DNA of 64,000 bases from Duganella aceris. Its GTDB lineage: Bacteria; Pseudomonadota; Gammaproteobacteria; Burkholderiales; Burkholderiaceae_D. Position 1 is the first letter of the stretch, and each line of letters opens with the position of its first letter. The stretch is from the NCBI RefSeq assembly GCF_011090165.1, contig NZ_JAADJT010000017.1, positions 38,041 through 102,040 of the forward strand. The letters run 5' to 3'. Both the position numbers and the translations under genes were made by a program. The notes beneath the pieces were generated by a model. It was given only the letters and a program-made list of their open reading frames with translations. It had not been told where the DNA came from and did no database searches. Below are positions 51,985 to 61,142 of the stretch, piece after piece.

Positions 51985-52888
51985 CGCGCGCATCCACCGC
52001 CGCGAACACCTGCACCGCCCAATCGACGAACAGCCGCACCTTGGCGTTCAGGTGGCGATTGGGCGGGTACATGATGTGCAGCGCATGGCGCGGCGGCCGC
52101 CAGTCCTCCAGGATATGCACCATCTCGCCGCGCTCCACCATATCGCGGACGAACCAGGCGAAGGTCTGCCCGATGCCCAGTCCGGCGGTCAGCGCCGTCA
52201 TGTGGGCGGTGCTTTCGTTGACCGCGACCGCCGCATGCGCGTTGACTTCGATCGCCTCATCGCCGCGCGCGAAATGCAGCGGAAAGACCTTCCCCGTCAG
52301 CGAAGAAAAGTAGCCGATGACGCGATGTTGTTCTTCCAGCTCGCGCGGATGCGCCGGCCGGCTGTGCCGCTCCAGGTAGGACGCGTGGCAGCAGGTGATG
52401 AATTCCATTTCGCACAGCTTGCGCGCGATCAGCGTGGTATCGGCCAACGCACCACCGCGTATGACGCAGTCGATGCCCTCACTGACCAAATCGGTCGGGC
52501 GGTCGCTGACACCAAGCCTTAGCTCGATGTCCGGATATTTGGCCTGAAACTCCGGCAGCGCCGGCACCAAAATCTGATTGGCCAGGATCGAACCAACATC
52601 GACACGCAGCCTGCCCTTCGGCTGCGCGCGCGTCTGCCGCGCGGCCGCATCCATTTCGTCCAGATCGACCAGCAAGCGACGCGCGCGCTCGTAGTACTGC
52701 GCGCCCTCCGGCGTGACCGTGATCGAGCGCGTGGTGCGGTGGATCAGCTTGGCGCCCAGATGCTGCTCCAGATCCTGGATCAGCTTGCTCGCGGTGGAGC
52801 GCGGCAGCGACAGTTGATCGGCGGCCTTGCCGAAAGTTCCGGCCTCGGCGATTCGTACAAACATTCGCAATGCTAACAAGTGGTCCAT
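51965..52888 (-). CDS. LysR-type transcriptional regulator
   Basis: 307 residues. N-terminal HTH (ALRMFVRIAEAGTFGKAADQLSLPRSTASKLIQDLEQHLGAKLIHR) and a LysR substrate-binding domain (GRLRVDVGSILANQILVPALPEF, DCVIRGG). Divergent from an SDR gene; an 18-bp perfect palindrome and a TATAAT box lie between. It probably controls the SDR/epoxide-hydrolase operon. Confidence 0.9.
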   Translation of the reverse strand: MDHLLALRMFVRIAEAGTFGKAADQLSLPRSTASKLIQDLEQHLGAKLIHRTTRSITVTPEGAQYYERARRLLVDLDEMDAAARQTRAQPKGRLRVDVGSILANQILVPALPEFQAKYPDIELRLGVSDRPTDLVSEGIDCVIRGGALADTTLIARKLCEMEFITCCHASYLERHSRPAHPRELEEQHRVIGYFSSLTGKVFPLHFARGDEAIEVNAHAAVAVNESTAHMTALTAGLGIGQTFAWFVRDMVERGEMVHILEDWRPPRHALHIMYPPNRHLNAKVRLFVDWAVQVFAAVDARVSPGIR

Positions 52889-52929
52889 GACAATCCGCTA
52901 AGAATTTCAAACGATTATACATCTGGATG

Positions 52930-52947
52930 GATAGTGATTCCACTATC
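52930..52947. promoter_or_regulatory. Palindromic operator in the LysR/SDR divergent gap
   Basis: GATAGTG-ATTC-CACTATC is a perfect inverted repeat with the T/A spacing usual for LysR sites. A minus-strand TATAAT lies at 52914-52919, so the palindrome covers the -35 region of the LysR gene, as expected for autoregulation. Confidence 0.65.
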
Positions 52948-53016
52948 GGCCAATTTACACAGGCTGCTGGACAAAATACACTGGGTTCCATCAACTAACC
53001 CAACAGGAGTCAAATC

Positions 53017-53766
53017 ATGAGCAAACTTCAAGGCAAAGTAGCAGTCGTCACCGGTGGCACCAGCGGCATTGGCCTGGCCACCGCCAAACTGTTCGCGGCA
53101 CAAGGCGCGCGCGTCTTCATCACCGGCCGCCGCCAGGCAGAACTGGACACCGCCGCTGCTGGCATCCCGAACGCCACCGGCATCCAGGCCGACTCCTCCA
53201 GCAGTGCCGATCTGAAGCGCTTGTTTGAAACCATCAAGGCCCAGGCCGGCCAGATCGACGTGCTGTACGTGAACGCCGGCGGCGGCTCGATGGCGCCGCT
53301 GGGTGCGATCACCGAAGAGCACATCGCCGACGCCTTCGACCGCAACGTCAAGGGTTTGATCTTCACCGTGCAGAACGCGCTGCCGCTGCTGGCCAAGGGC
53401 GCCTCGGTGGTGTTGACCAGTTCCACCGCCGGCGTGGTCGGCACCGCCGCCTTCAGCGTCTACAGCGCCAGCAAGGCCGCCGTGCGCAACCTGGCGCGCA
53501 GCTGGATCCTCGAAGTCAAAGACCGCGAGATTCGCATCAACGTGGTCAGCCCCGGCCCGGTCCGCACGCCTGGCCTGGTGGAACTCGCCGGTCCGGACGC
53601 CACCGCCCAGCAGGGCCTGCTCGACATGCTGGCCGCCCAAGTGCCGCTGGGCCGCGTCGGCGAACCGGAAGAGATCGCCAAGGCAGTGCTGTTCCTGGCC
53701 TCCGACGACGCCAGCTTCGTCAACGGCGCCGAGCTGTTTGTCGACGGCGGCCTGGCGCAGGTATAA
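53017..53766 (+). CDS. SDR-family oxidoreductase
   Basis: 249 residues, AGGAG before the ATG. TGGTSGIG cofactor loop (residues 12-19), NAGG (near 87), and the catalytic SSTAGVVGTAAFSVYSASKAA (Ser, Tyr, Lys). C-terminal NGAELFVDGG. Classical SDR. First gene of a five-gene plus-strand run (SDR, two epoxide hydrolases, MDR, MFS) that is divergent from the LysR gene. Confidence 0.92.
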   Translation: MSKLQGKVAVVTGGTSGIGLATAKLFAAQGARVFITGRRQAELDTAAAGIPNATGIQADSSSSADLKRLFETIKAQAGQIDVLYVNAGGGSMAPLGAITEEHIADAFDRNVKGLIFTVQNALPLLAKGASVVLTSSTAGVVGTAAFSVYSASKAAVRNLARSWILEVKDREIRINVVSPGPVRTPGLVELAGPDATAQQGLLDMLAAQVPLGRVGEPEEIAKAVLFLASDDASFVNGAELFVDGGLAQV

Positions 53767-53769
53767 GCC

Positions 53770-55059
53770 ATGGACCAGTTCCCTATACCGGATGCATCAC
53801 GCCGCTCGGCGCTGCGCGGCATGGCTGCCGCCGCTGCGGCCGGGGGGCTGGCCAGCCTGCTGCCGGCCAGCGCGGCGGCGCGGGTCGAAGTCGCCAAGAT
53901 CGCCTTCGAACGCCCGGCCACGCGTGCCGGCGTCCACCCGTTCAAGGTGGCGCTGCCGCAGGCGGCGTTGGATGATCTCAAGCTGCGCCTGTCGATGGTG
54001 CGCTGGCCCGATCAGGAAACGGTGACGGACTGGTCGCAAGGATTGCCGCTGCAACGCCTGCAAGCGCTGGTGGAGTATTGGCAGCATGGCTACGACTGGC
54101 GTCGCGCCGAAGCCAGCCTCAACGCGCTGCCGCAATTCAAGACCAATATCGACGGCCTGGAGATCCATTTCCTGCATGTGCGCTCGAAGCATCCGAACGC
54201 CCTGCCGATTCTGCTGACCCACGGCTGGCCCGGCTCGATCTTCGAGTTCATGAAAGTGATCGGGCCGCTGGTCGATCCCACCGCGCACGGCGGCAAGGCC
54301 GAGGACGCTTTTAATGTGGTGATTCCATCGCTGCCAGGCTACGGCTTTTCCGCCAAGCCGCAGGCGGCCGGCTGGGGCCTGCCGCGCATCGCCCGCGCCT
54401 GGAGCACGCTCATGGACCGCCTCGGCTACCACAAATGGGTGGCGCAAGGGGGCGACTGGGGCGCCGGCGTCACTACCTGGATGGCCAAGCAGCATGCCAT
54501 CGGCCTGGCGGCCGTGCATTTGAATCTGCCGATCCTGTTCCCGCCGCCGCTGGACGGCGCGCCGGACCAGCAAGAACAGGCCGCGATCGACCAGCTGACG
54601 GCCTTCAACAACGCCAAATCCGGCTATGCGAAATTACAGGGCACGCGGCCGCAGACCATCGGCTATGCGCTGGCCGATTCACCGGTGGCGCAGGCGGCGT
54701 GGATCTACGAAAAGCTCGGCGCCTGGAGCGACAGCGGCAACGATCCGGAATCGGTGCTATCGCGCGACGAGATCCTCGACAACATCACGCTGTACTGGCT
54801 GACCGGCAGCGGCGCCTCGTCCGCCCGCTTGTACGCCGAAAGCTTCAGCACCGATTTCTCAACCCAGAAGCTGGACTTGCCGGTGGCGGTCAGCATCTTC
54901 CCCGGCGAGCTGTACCGGCCGCCGCGCAAGTGGGGCGAGCGCGTCTATTCGAAGCTGTACTACTGGAACGAAGCCGCGCGCGGCGGCCACTTCGCCGCCT
55001 TCGAGCAGCCGCAGCTGTTCACTACCGAATTGCGCCGCGCCTTTGCCACCATCCGTTGA
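53770..55059 (+). CDS. Epoxide hydrolase (EHN type) with Tat-like signal
   Basis: 429 residues. Starts SRRSALRGMAAAAAAGGLASLL, a Tat-type twin-Arg signal, so it is exported. The epoxide hydrolase N-terminal domain (PFKVALPQAALDDLKLRLSMVRWPD) precedes the alpha/beta core: HGWPGS (oxyanion), GGDWGAGV with nucleophile Asp (near residue 232), YWLTGSGASSARLY, and GGHFAAFEQP with His. It resembles microsomal-type bacterial epoxide hydrolases. The next gene is a close paralogue without the signal. Confidence 0.92.
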   Translation: MDQFPIPDASRRSALRGMAAAAAAGGLASLLPASAAARVEVAKIAFERPATRAGVHPFKVALPQAALDDLKLRLSMVRWPDQETVTDWSQGLPLQRLQALVEYWQHGYDWRRAEASLNALPQFKTNIDGLEIHFLHVRSKHPNALPILLTHGWPGSIFEFMKVIGPLVDPTAHGGKAEDAFNVVIPSLPGYGFSAKPQAAGWGLPRIARAWSTLMDRLGYHKWVAQGGDWGAGVTTWMAKQHAIGLAAVHLNLPILFPPPLDGAPDQQEQAAIDQLTAFNNAKSGYAKLQGTRPQTIGYALADSPVAQAAWIYEKLGAWSDSGNDPESVLSRDEILDNITLYWLTGSGASSARLYAESFSTDFSTQKLDLPVAVSIFPGELYRPPRKWGERVYSKLYYWNEAARGGHFAAFEQPQLFTTELRRAFATIR

Positions 55060-55074
55060 TCGCAGGAGAACACC

Positions 55075-56310
55075 ATGCAAGCATCAGAAATTCAAGCGGG
55101 GCGCCGCGCCCTGCTGACCGGCAAGCTGTCGGCCTTCCACCCGGCGCAGCAAGGGCTATCGCTGCCGCCGGCCACCAGCGCCATCACGCCGTTCCACGTC
55201 GAGGTGCCGCAAGCGCTGCTGGACGACCTTCAGCAACGTCTGCGCATGACGCGCTGGCCGGACGGCGAAACCGGTGCCGGCTGGTCGCAGGGCGTGCCGC
55301 TCAAGCGCATGCGGGACGTCGCGCACTACTGGCAGCACACCTATGACTGGCGCCGTGCCGAAGCGAAACTGAACACTTTCCCGCAGTTCCGCACCGAAAT
55401 CGACGGCTTGGGTATCCACTTCCTGCACGTGCGCTCGAAGCATGAAAACGCCCTGCCGCTGATCCTCACGCACGGCTGGCCGGGCTCGGTGTTTGAATTC
55501 CTCAAGGTGATCGGACCGTTGGTCGATCCCACCGCGCACGGCGGCAAGGCCGAGGACGCCTTCCATGTGGTGGTGCCGTCGCTGCCCGGTTTCGGTTTTT
55601 CCGACAAGCCGCGCGATAAAGGCTGGAACGTGGTGCGCATCGCCAAGGCCTGGGGGACGCTGATGGCGCGCCTGGGCTATGCGAAATGGGTGGCGCAAGG
55701 CGGCGATTGGGGCGCCGGCGTGACCACCGCGCTGGGCCACGTCAAGCCACAGGGACTGGCGGGCATCCATTTGAACTGGCAGTTCGTGTTTCCGGAAAAA
55801 ATGCCGGCCACTTTGTCCGCCGACGAGCAGCGCGCGGTCGACGGCGTCGGCCGCTTCCTGAGCGGCGAGTATGGTTACTTCAACGAACAGTCGACGGTGC
55901 CGCAAACAGTCGGCGAAGTGCTGAGCTCGACGCCTGTGGGCCAGGCGGCATGGATCTACGAGAAATTCCAGGCCTGGAGCGACAACGGCGGTGACGTCGA
56001 ACGTGTGCTGACCCGCGACGAACTGCTGGACGATATCTCGCTGTACTGGCTGACCAACACCTCCGCCTCGTCGGCGCGCATTTATTGGGAAAACTCGCCA
56101 TCAAGCTTCTCCGGCGGACGTCTCAATCTGCCGGTGGCGGTCACGGTGTTCCCAAAAGAGATCTATCGCGCGCCGCGTTCCTGGGGTGAAGCGACTTATC
56201 CGCAACTGATTTACTGGAACGAGGTCGATCGTGGCGGCCACTTCGCCGCGTTCGAACAGCCGGCATTGTTTGCGGCGGAGCTGCGTGCCGGCTTCGCCAA
56301 GCTCCGGTAA
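55075..56310 (+). CDS. Epoxide hydrolase (EHN type), tandem paralogue
   Basis: 411 residues. The core matches its neighbour almost block for block (ILTHGWPGSVFEFLKVIGPL, GGDWGAGVTT, GGHFAAFEQPALF), so the pair comes from a tandem duplication. The N-terminal 25 residues (MQASEIQAGRRALLTGKLSAF) retain a scrap of the ancestral leader but lack a hydrophobic stretch, so this copy is probably cytoplasmic. Catalytic Asp in GGDWG, His in GGHFAAF. Confidence 0.92.
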   Translation: MQASEIQAGRRALLTGKLSAFHPAQQGLSLPPATSAITPFHVEVPQALLDDLQQRLRMTRWPDGETGAGWSQGVPLKRMRDVAHYWQHTYDWRRAEAKLNTFPQFRTEIDGLGIHFLHVRSKHENALPLILTHGWPGSVFEFLKVIGPLVDPTAHGGKAEDAFHVVVPSLPGFGFSDKPRDKGWNVVRIAKAWGTLMARLGYAKWVAQGGDWGAGVTTALGHVKPQGLAGIHLNWQFVFPEKMPATLSADEQRAVDGVGRFLSGEYGYFNEQSTVPQTVGEVLSSTPVGQAAWIYEKFQAWSDNGGDVERVLTRDELLDDISLYWLTNTSASSARIYWENSPSSFSGGRLNLPVAVTVFPKEIYRAPRSWGEATYPQLIYWNEVDRGGHFAAFEQPALFAAELRAGFAKLR

Positions 56311-56315
56311 GCCGT

Positions 56316-57329
56316 ATGCGCAGCGTGATTTACCATCAGTACGGCGAGCCGGCCGAAGTACTGCAACTGACCGAAGCGCCGGATCTGCGGCAGCCCGATG
56401 CCGGCGAGGTGTTGATCCGGGTGCTCAGCCGGCCCGTTCATCCCGGCGATCTGCTCGGCATCCGGGGCCGCTACCGCGCGCCCGGCAACCTGACGCCTGT
56501 CGGCCCCGACGGAGCGCGTCCCGGATTCGAGGGCATGGGAGTCGTCGAAAGCATCGGCGCCGGCGTTGATCCAGTCCGCAACCTGAAGCGAGGTACACGC
56601 GTCGCATTCTTTCCCGCGCGCTGGGCCTGGAGCGAGCATGTGCTGGCGCAGGCGCAGTTCGTCACACCTGTGCCAAATGACATGCCCGATGTCGCCGCCG
56701 CCCAGCTGCATGTGTCGCCGTTGACGGCGGTCTTGCTGGCGCGGGCGGTGCAAGCAAGCGGCGCCTTGCCCGGCGACGTGATCGCATTGTCCGCCGCCGG
56801 CGGCCTGGTGGCGCGCCTCACCGCCAAGCTCCTGTTGACGCAAGGGTATCAGCCGGTCGGCATCGTCCGCTCGCAACAGTCGATAGCGGCATTATCCGCG
56901 CAACTGCCGGACATGCCGTTCATCAGCACCGAGCAAGCGAATTGGGGCAAGCATCTCGGCGCGCTGACACAGGGTCGACCAGTACGGGTCGCGCTCGACC
57001 CGGTGGGCGGCAGGATCGCCGGCACGTTGGCCGGGCTGCTCGCCGACGGCGGCGCTCTGGTGTCATACGGCGATCTGTCGGGACAGCCGCTCTCGCTGCC
57101 CGCCTTGTCCTTCTCCGCACGAGGGATCAGCATCCACGGCGTTTCCGTCGGACGCTGGGCGGGCTTGCCCCCAGAGGCGCGCGCGGCGGATATCGCCACC
57201 GCGATCGAGCTTACTCGAACCATGCGTCAAGCATTCCATGCCGCAGCGGAGTATCCATTGGAGGATGTCGCCAGCGCGGTGCGGCATGCCGAGCGCGCCG
57301 GCAAGGTCGGCGCAGTGCTTCTACGTTAA
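56316..57329 (+). CDS. MDR-family zinc-independent reductase (enoyl reductase/quinone oxidoreductase-like)
   Basis: 337 residues. RSVIYHQYGEPAEVLQL opening and VHPGDLLGIRGRY are typical of the MECR/2-enoyl thioester reductase and quinone oxidoreductase branch; GFEGMGVVESIGAGV follows. The cofactor Rossmann fold runs from about residue 150 (IALSAAGGLVARLTAKLL). No zinc-binding Cys. It follows the second epoxide hydrolase by five bases. Confidence 0.88.
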   Translation: MRSVIYHQYGEPAEVLQLTEAPDLRQPDAGEVLIRVLSRPVHPGDLLGIRGRYRAPGNLTPVGPDGARPGFEGMGVVESIGAGVDPVRNLKRGTRVAFFPARWAWSEHVLAQAQFVTPVPNDMPDVAAAQLHVSPLTAVLLARAVQASGALPGDVIALSAAGGLVARLTAKLLLTQGYQPVGIVRSQQSIAALSAQLPDMPFISTEQANWGKHLGALTQGRPVRVALDPVGGRIAGTLAGLLADGGALVSYGDLSGQPLSLPALSFSARGISIHGVSVGRWAGLPPEARAADIATAIELTRTMRQAFHAAAEYPLEDVASAVRHAERAGKVGAVLLR

Positions 57330-57339
57330 GAAAAATCAT

Positions 57340-58527
57340 ATGTCGCAAATGAATATCCAAGCCGAACCCGCGCCTTCAATAGTTGCACCCGCGTGGCTCG
57401 CGGTGACCTCGCTGGCGGTCGGCACGTTCGCATCGGTGACGACCGAGTTCCTGCCGGTCGGCCTGCTCACCGACATCGCCGCCGGGCTGCACGTGAGCGA
57501 AGGTGAAGCCGGCTTGATGGTGACCATGCCAGGACTAGTCGCGGCGTTGACAGGTCCGGTGCTGATCGTCGCATCCGGCCGCTTGAATCGGCGCGCATTG
57601 CTGCTGTCGCTTTCGGTGCTGCTTGTCGCCTCGAATCTGATCGCGGCGCTCGCACAAAATTTGCCGACCATGCTGTTCGCCCGCGTGCTGCTAGGCGTGG
57701 TGGTCGGCGGTTTCTGGACCTTCGCTCCCGGCGCCACCGGGCATATGGTGCCCGCTGCGCAGCAGCCGCGCGCCATGTCATACGTGCTGGCGGGGATTTC
57801 CGTGGCCACGGTTGCAGGCATTCCCATCGGAGCGGTGTTGGGCCACCTTGCCGGCTGGCGCGCGGCCTTCATCGCCGCCGCGATCCTCGCCAGCGCCGTG
57901 CTGGCGCTGCAGTTCCGCATTCTTCCATCGATGCCATCGACGCGGACAACCGGACCGCGCGAGCTGCTGGCGCCGCTGTCGAACCGCAGCGCGCGAGCAG
58001 TGCTCGCCATCGCGATATTCATGATGGCCGGGCATTTCGTCGGCTACACCTATCTGCGGCCGGTGCTGCAACAAATGTTCGGGATGTCGCCGGACGGGGT
58101 CAATGTTCTGCTGCTGGTCTATGGCGTGGCAGGTTTCATCGGCACTTTCCTCGGCGGACGGCTGGTGACGCACAGTGTAAGAGGAACGTCGCTCACGGCA
58201 GCGCTGGCGATCGGCGGCGTACTGCTGCTCGCGGCGCTCGCCGGCAAGAGCGCGATTATCGCCACCGTCGCGGTGCTGGCATGGGGTTGCGCCTTTGGAC
58301 TGGTGCCGGTGTCTATGACCACCTGGATGCAGCGGGCATCGCCCAACACCCCGGACGCCGGGCAGGCCTTGCTGGTGACTTTTTTCCAAACCGCAATCGC
58401 CCTCGGCGCATTCTTCGGCGGTGTGGTAGTCGACACGTTGGGCATCGCGAGCGCGTTAGTGCTCGGCAGCGGGCTCGCGGCGATGTCCGCGATCTTTATC
58501 GGCCTCAGTAAAGAGCCTGCGGCTTGA
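57340..58527 (+). CDS. MFS transporter, sugar-efflux/Bcr-type
   Basis: Start at MSQMNIQAEPAPS; 395 residues with 12 predicted helices. FASVTTEFLPVGLLTDIAAGL is the DHA1 motif D1 region, and ARVLLGVVVGGFWTFAPGATG is typical of the AraJ/YdhP-like MFS branch. It is the last gene of the LysR-flanked operon and may export a product or toxic substrate of the epoxide hydrolases. Confidence 0.9.
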   Translation: MSQMNIQAEPAPSIVAPAWLAVTSLAVGTFASVTTEFLPVGLLTDIAAGLHVSEGEAGLMVTMPGLVAALTGPVLIVASGRLNRRALLLSLSVLLVASNLIAALAQNLPTMLFARVLLGVVVGGFWTFAPGATGHMVPAAQQPRAMSYVLAGISVATVAGIPIGAVLGHLAGWRAAFIAAAILASAVLALQFRILPSMPSTRTTGPRELLAPLSNRSARAVLAIAIFMMAGHFVGYTYLRPVLQQMFGMSPDGVNVLLLVYGVAGFIGTFLGGRLVTHSVRGTSLTAALAIGGVLLLAALAGKSAIIATVAVLAWGCAFGLVPVSMTTWMQRASPNTPDAGQALLVTFFQTAIALGAFFGGVVVDTLGIASALVLGSGLAAMSAIFIGLSKEPAA

Positions 58528-58794
58528 TGTGATCGTACTCGATGACGTAGCAGAATATCTGCAAGCAGACCGCCTCTCCGATGGGACTGTCGCCGATCTC
58601 GTCGAATATGAAGCTACCAGCAGCACTGGGCGATACCAGTAGGCCGCCACTTCCGAGTGGCTGTCAGAATTTTGTAATCCCAGCGTCACGCTGCGGTCAG
58701 ACCCGTATTTCTATACTGAGCTCCATCGATGGCAGCAATGTCGACGGCAGCAATCGGATCACTTAACCGTTCTCTCAAATAGGAATACAAAATC
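58528..58794. other. Intergenic stretch without a clear gene
   Basis: 267 bp between the MFS and CzcE-like genes. On the minus strand an open stretch of about 52 codons (about 58510-58668) reads GGLLVSPSAAGSFIFDEIG and on, protein-like in composition but with no start and a stop before it. It may be a gene remnant. AGGAATACAAAATC before 58795 gives the downstream gene its ribosome-binding site. Confidence 0.4.
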
Positions 58795-59145
58795 ATGTTG
58801 AACTTCAAACGCGCCACCATCATGTTCGCCTTTGCATGCGCTTCTGCCACCGCACTCATCGCGCCGGCCGGCGCCGTCGGCATCACCGGTACCGCCGCCG
58901 ACTTTGGTGTCCAGGTCAATAACGACGCCGCGATGCGCACTGTCACCATCAGCAGCGATACCAAAGGGGTGAACGTCACCAACGGAGAAACGGTTCGATT
59001 CAACGTCGATGGGCAAAGCTTCACCTGGCACTTTGACACCATCCGCAACGAGACCTCCTTCGACTTGGCAAAGATCGCGCCGGCCGGCGTCAACGCAGGC
59101 ACCGTGCGCGCCTACGTCGCCAGCAACCCGCTTTATCGCGGCTAA
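58795..59145 (+). CDS. CzcE-like periplasmic protein
   Basis: 116 residues with a signal peptide (to PAGAV). The mature part, VQVNNDAAMRTVTISSDTKGVNVTNGETVRFNVDGQSFTWHFD, is the compact beta fold of CzcE-family periplasmic metal proteins; His and Met are few, and only FTWHFD is seen as a possible copper-site element. No czc efflux genes are near. A 12-bp hairpin lies 175 bp downstream. Confidence 0.75.
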   Translation: MLNFKRATIMFAFACASATALIAPAGAVGITGTAADFGVQVNNDAAMRTVTISSDTKGVNVTNGETVRFNVDGQSFTWHFDTIRNETSFDLAKIAPAGVNAGTVRAYVASNPLYRG

Positions 59146-59320
59146 TCATGTCGGAATTGATAGTCACCCGATTACGACTTCGGAAATAAGACAGGATGTG
59201 CGTCGTCGCATAATACGGGATACGCCCGCGAGGACAAAATGCCGCTGACTTGCATGTGTCAGAAGCCTGACTCATCGAGATAGAGTAGATGCATATCAGC
59301 GCTTTTAACGCCCCAAATAG

Positions 59321-59350
59321 TATCGGGCTGCCTATTCAGGCAGCCCGATA
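59321..59350. terminator. Strong hairpin downstream of the CzcE-like gene
   Basis: Twelve-bp perfect arms TATCGGGCTGCC and GGCAGCCCGATA around TATTCA. No T-run on either side. It is the only signal in 59146-59500. Confidence 0.5.
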
Positions 59351-59606
59351 GCATGAGGTGAGCCGGGTGAAACAAACGCCAACGCACCGCAGATGCAGCG
59401 CTCCCGACCCATGTAGAAATTATACGGCATTTCGCGCCTTACTTCGCTGCGTATGGATATTCGTCAGCACAACCGAGATACGACACACGCCGGTCTGAGA
59501 ATCGGACACATTTGCTTCGGGGGAATGTTAACGAGGGGACCTCTGCGCTGCGCGCGGCGCCTCCGGCGCGCCCCCGCGTAGCGGTGGCAGATGGACGATT
59601 CGGAGA

Positions 59607-59742
59607 GGGCTGGGCGAGTACGCCCAGCCCTTCGAATCCCCCGCGCAGTGCCCGCAGGGGCACTGCTTCTCTCCGCCAAGGATACAAAAACGAAAAGGCC
59701 ACCCGAGGGTGGCCTTTCGCTTTTGTATCCTTGGCGGAGAGA
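59607..59742. repeat. Three consecutive hairpins, the last a bidirectional terminator with tRNA-Ser-like arms
   Basis: Hairpin 1: 59607-59616/59621-59630. Hairpin 2: GCAGTGCCC...GGGGCACTGC at 59645-59667. Hairpin 3: outer arms 59668-59688 and 59722-59742, each with TCTCTCCGCCA, the 3' end of tRNA-Ser including CCA, around the terminator stem GGCCACCC-GA-GGGTGGCC (59697-59714) followed by TTTCGCTTTTG. TTCGAATCCCC (59631 on) recalls a T-loop. No complete tRNA is present; it is probably a relic of a tRNA-Ser 3' region and its terminator. Confidence 0.6.
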
Positions 59743-60116
59743 GGGGCGTTCCCATCACTAGCGGCAAACCGCACAGATACCAACTATCGGACAAATTCAA
59801 TTCGCAATGTGACCTCCTAGTTGCCCTTGAAATTATCACTCAATTAATGTTGTGCAAATACTTCAATAACCCGAATTATCTGCGGCAGTCATTAAAAAGA
59901 GCCGCCGATTGAATCGCCGATTAAACTCCAGATCACTTCACGACGAGCGAATCTATGGTGCGGGACCATGTCGAAGACTTGTAATCAATGGTAGCGGGTA
60001 CATAGCTCGGTACGTCGGTCCTCCGCAAATGCGCAAATAGTAGGACATATCGGCGATGGGAAGTGCCAGATTGCAGGGACGGAACCCGGGGCTACACACA
60101 GCATACCTAGTGACAC
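59743..60116. other. Non-coding transition to low-GC DNA
   Basis: No supported gene. GC falls sharply from about 59780. Frames here, such as a minus-strand one with GPGRNRTTDTRIFK (59953-60195), are chance translations of the tRNA-Phe 3' region and its surroundings. Confidence 0.6.
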
Positions 60117-60166
60117 GAGGCTTGAAAATCCTTGTGTCGGTGGTTCGATTCCGCCCCGGGCCACCA
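60117..60166 (+). pseudogene. tRNA-Phe 3' fragment, probable attachment-site relic
   Basis: The sequence holds an anticodon loop TTGAAAA (anticodon GAA at 60124-60126), variable GTGTC, T-arm GGTGG-TTCGATT-CCGCC, acceptor strand CCGGGCC, discriminator A and encoded CCA. The D-arm and the pairing 5' acceptor GGCCCGG are missing upstream. The anticodon stem also has a C/T mismatch. It is therefore the 3' half of a tRNA-Phe, as left where an integrase inserted an island. AT-rich island-type genes follow. Confidence 0.8.
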
Positions 60167-60374
60167 AGAACATACCTCACGAAACGCCCACTCATGCAAG
60201 TGGACGTTTTTGTTTTCCGGAACAGAAAGTCTTCGTGTCCGGTCTATTTCCCGCCCCCCCTCGAACCGAACTTATTTATCCCCACAAAAAACCCGTAAAA
60301 TGGTATCGCTTACTCAAGTAATACGTGGTTAGCATGTGATAATGTTAGTCTTCCATAAAATTGCGAGCTGGAAA

Positions 60375-61142
60375 ATGAATTTACCGAAAAAGAAAATTCT
60401 TGCGGGCTTTTGCTTAGGTCTGATCACTCAGACGGCGCTTGCGGCAGATGCCTTGGACGCTCAACTGCTCAAACCCTGCGGCAAAGTCTTCGGACCGCTA
60501 CTATCCCTCGAAACGACTTTCCTGCCAACGACAGACAGCGAGGTAGAAGTCGAAATCGGTCAAAGCATGGTATCAACGCATCACACCTCGATTATGGATG
60601 GTGCTACGAGTTACGGATTCTATTTTGATAAAGGATTGCAATTTTCGGGAAAGGTTTTAGGTACTGAGTACGATGTTGATGTTCCACCGAGCGCGGCATC
60701 AATACATGACAAAGAACAATACATTCCGACAGAATATACATTCAAATATAGAAATAGCGATACGCCAAGGACCGGGTGGCTAAAGCCTATTTTACGTTTT
60801 GAGATTGATGAAAAAAGCCGATCGGTAATTGCTAGATTAAATATAGGATTTGGGCACAAAGTCGATGTCGGAATGGCTTCCGCCGAGAAATCAGAAAAAT
60901 GCACCCGATCAGATCTCAAATCTTACAAAAAAGAGCTAGTTTACTCTGGAATATCACAGGGAACCATATCTATTTTGTATCGAGAATACATGGGGGACCT
61001 ATTACGTCCTGCTTTCTCACAGGAACTTCGCTACGACTTGAAAGATGGAGATGAAATAGGATACAAAGGCGCTCGTTTCAAGGTTATAAAAGCGAATAAT
61101 GTCAGCATAAAATATAAGGTCACCAAGCATCTTCAGCAGTAA
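60375..61142 (+). CDS. Exported protein of unknown function (island)
   Basis: Start at MNLPKKKILAGFCLGLITQTALAAD, a clear signal peptide; 255 residues. The mature part is beta-rich with VEVEIGQSMVSTH and a final DGDEIGYKGARFKVIKANNVSIKYKV. Not recognised. GC is about 40-45%, far below the left part of the window, consistent with horizontal transfer. Stands alone. Confidence 0.7.
   Translation: MNLPKKKILAGFCLGLITQTALAADALDAQLLKPCGKVFGPLLSLETTFLPTTDSEVEVEIGQSMVSTHHTSIMDGATSYGFYFDKGLQFSGKVLGTEYDVDVPPSAASIHDKEQYIPTEYTFKYRNSDTPRTGWLKPILRFEIDEKSRSVIARLNIGFGHKVDVGMASAEKSEKCTRSDLKSYKKELVYSGISQGTISILYREYMGDLLRPAFSQELRYDLKDGDEIGYKGARFKVIKANNVSIKYKVTKHLQQ

Noticed and set aside
59512..59820. 102-aa frame in the hairpin cluster
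   Set aside because: It translates the tRNA-Ser-like terminator arms; no ribosome-binding site and no protein-like features.
60117..60166. Complete tRNA-Phe gene
   Set aside because: The upstream bases do not form a D-arm or the GGCCCGG acceptor strand, so only the 3' half is present.
59953..60195. Minus-strand 80-aa frame with GPGRNRTTDTRIFK
   Set aside because: This is the antisense reading of the tRNA-Phe 3' end, a well-known false protein next to such tRNAs.
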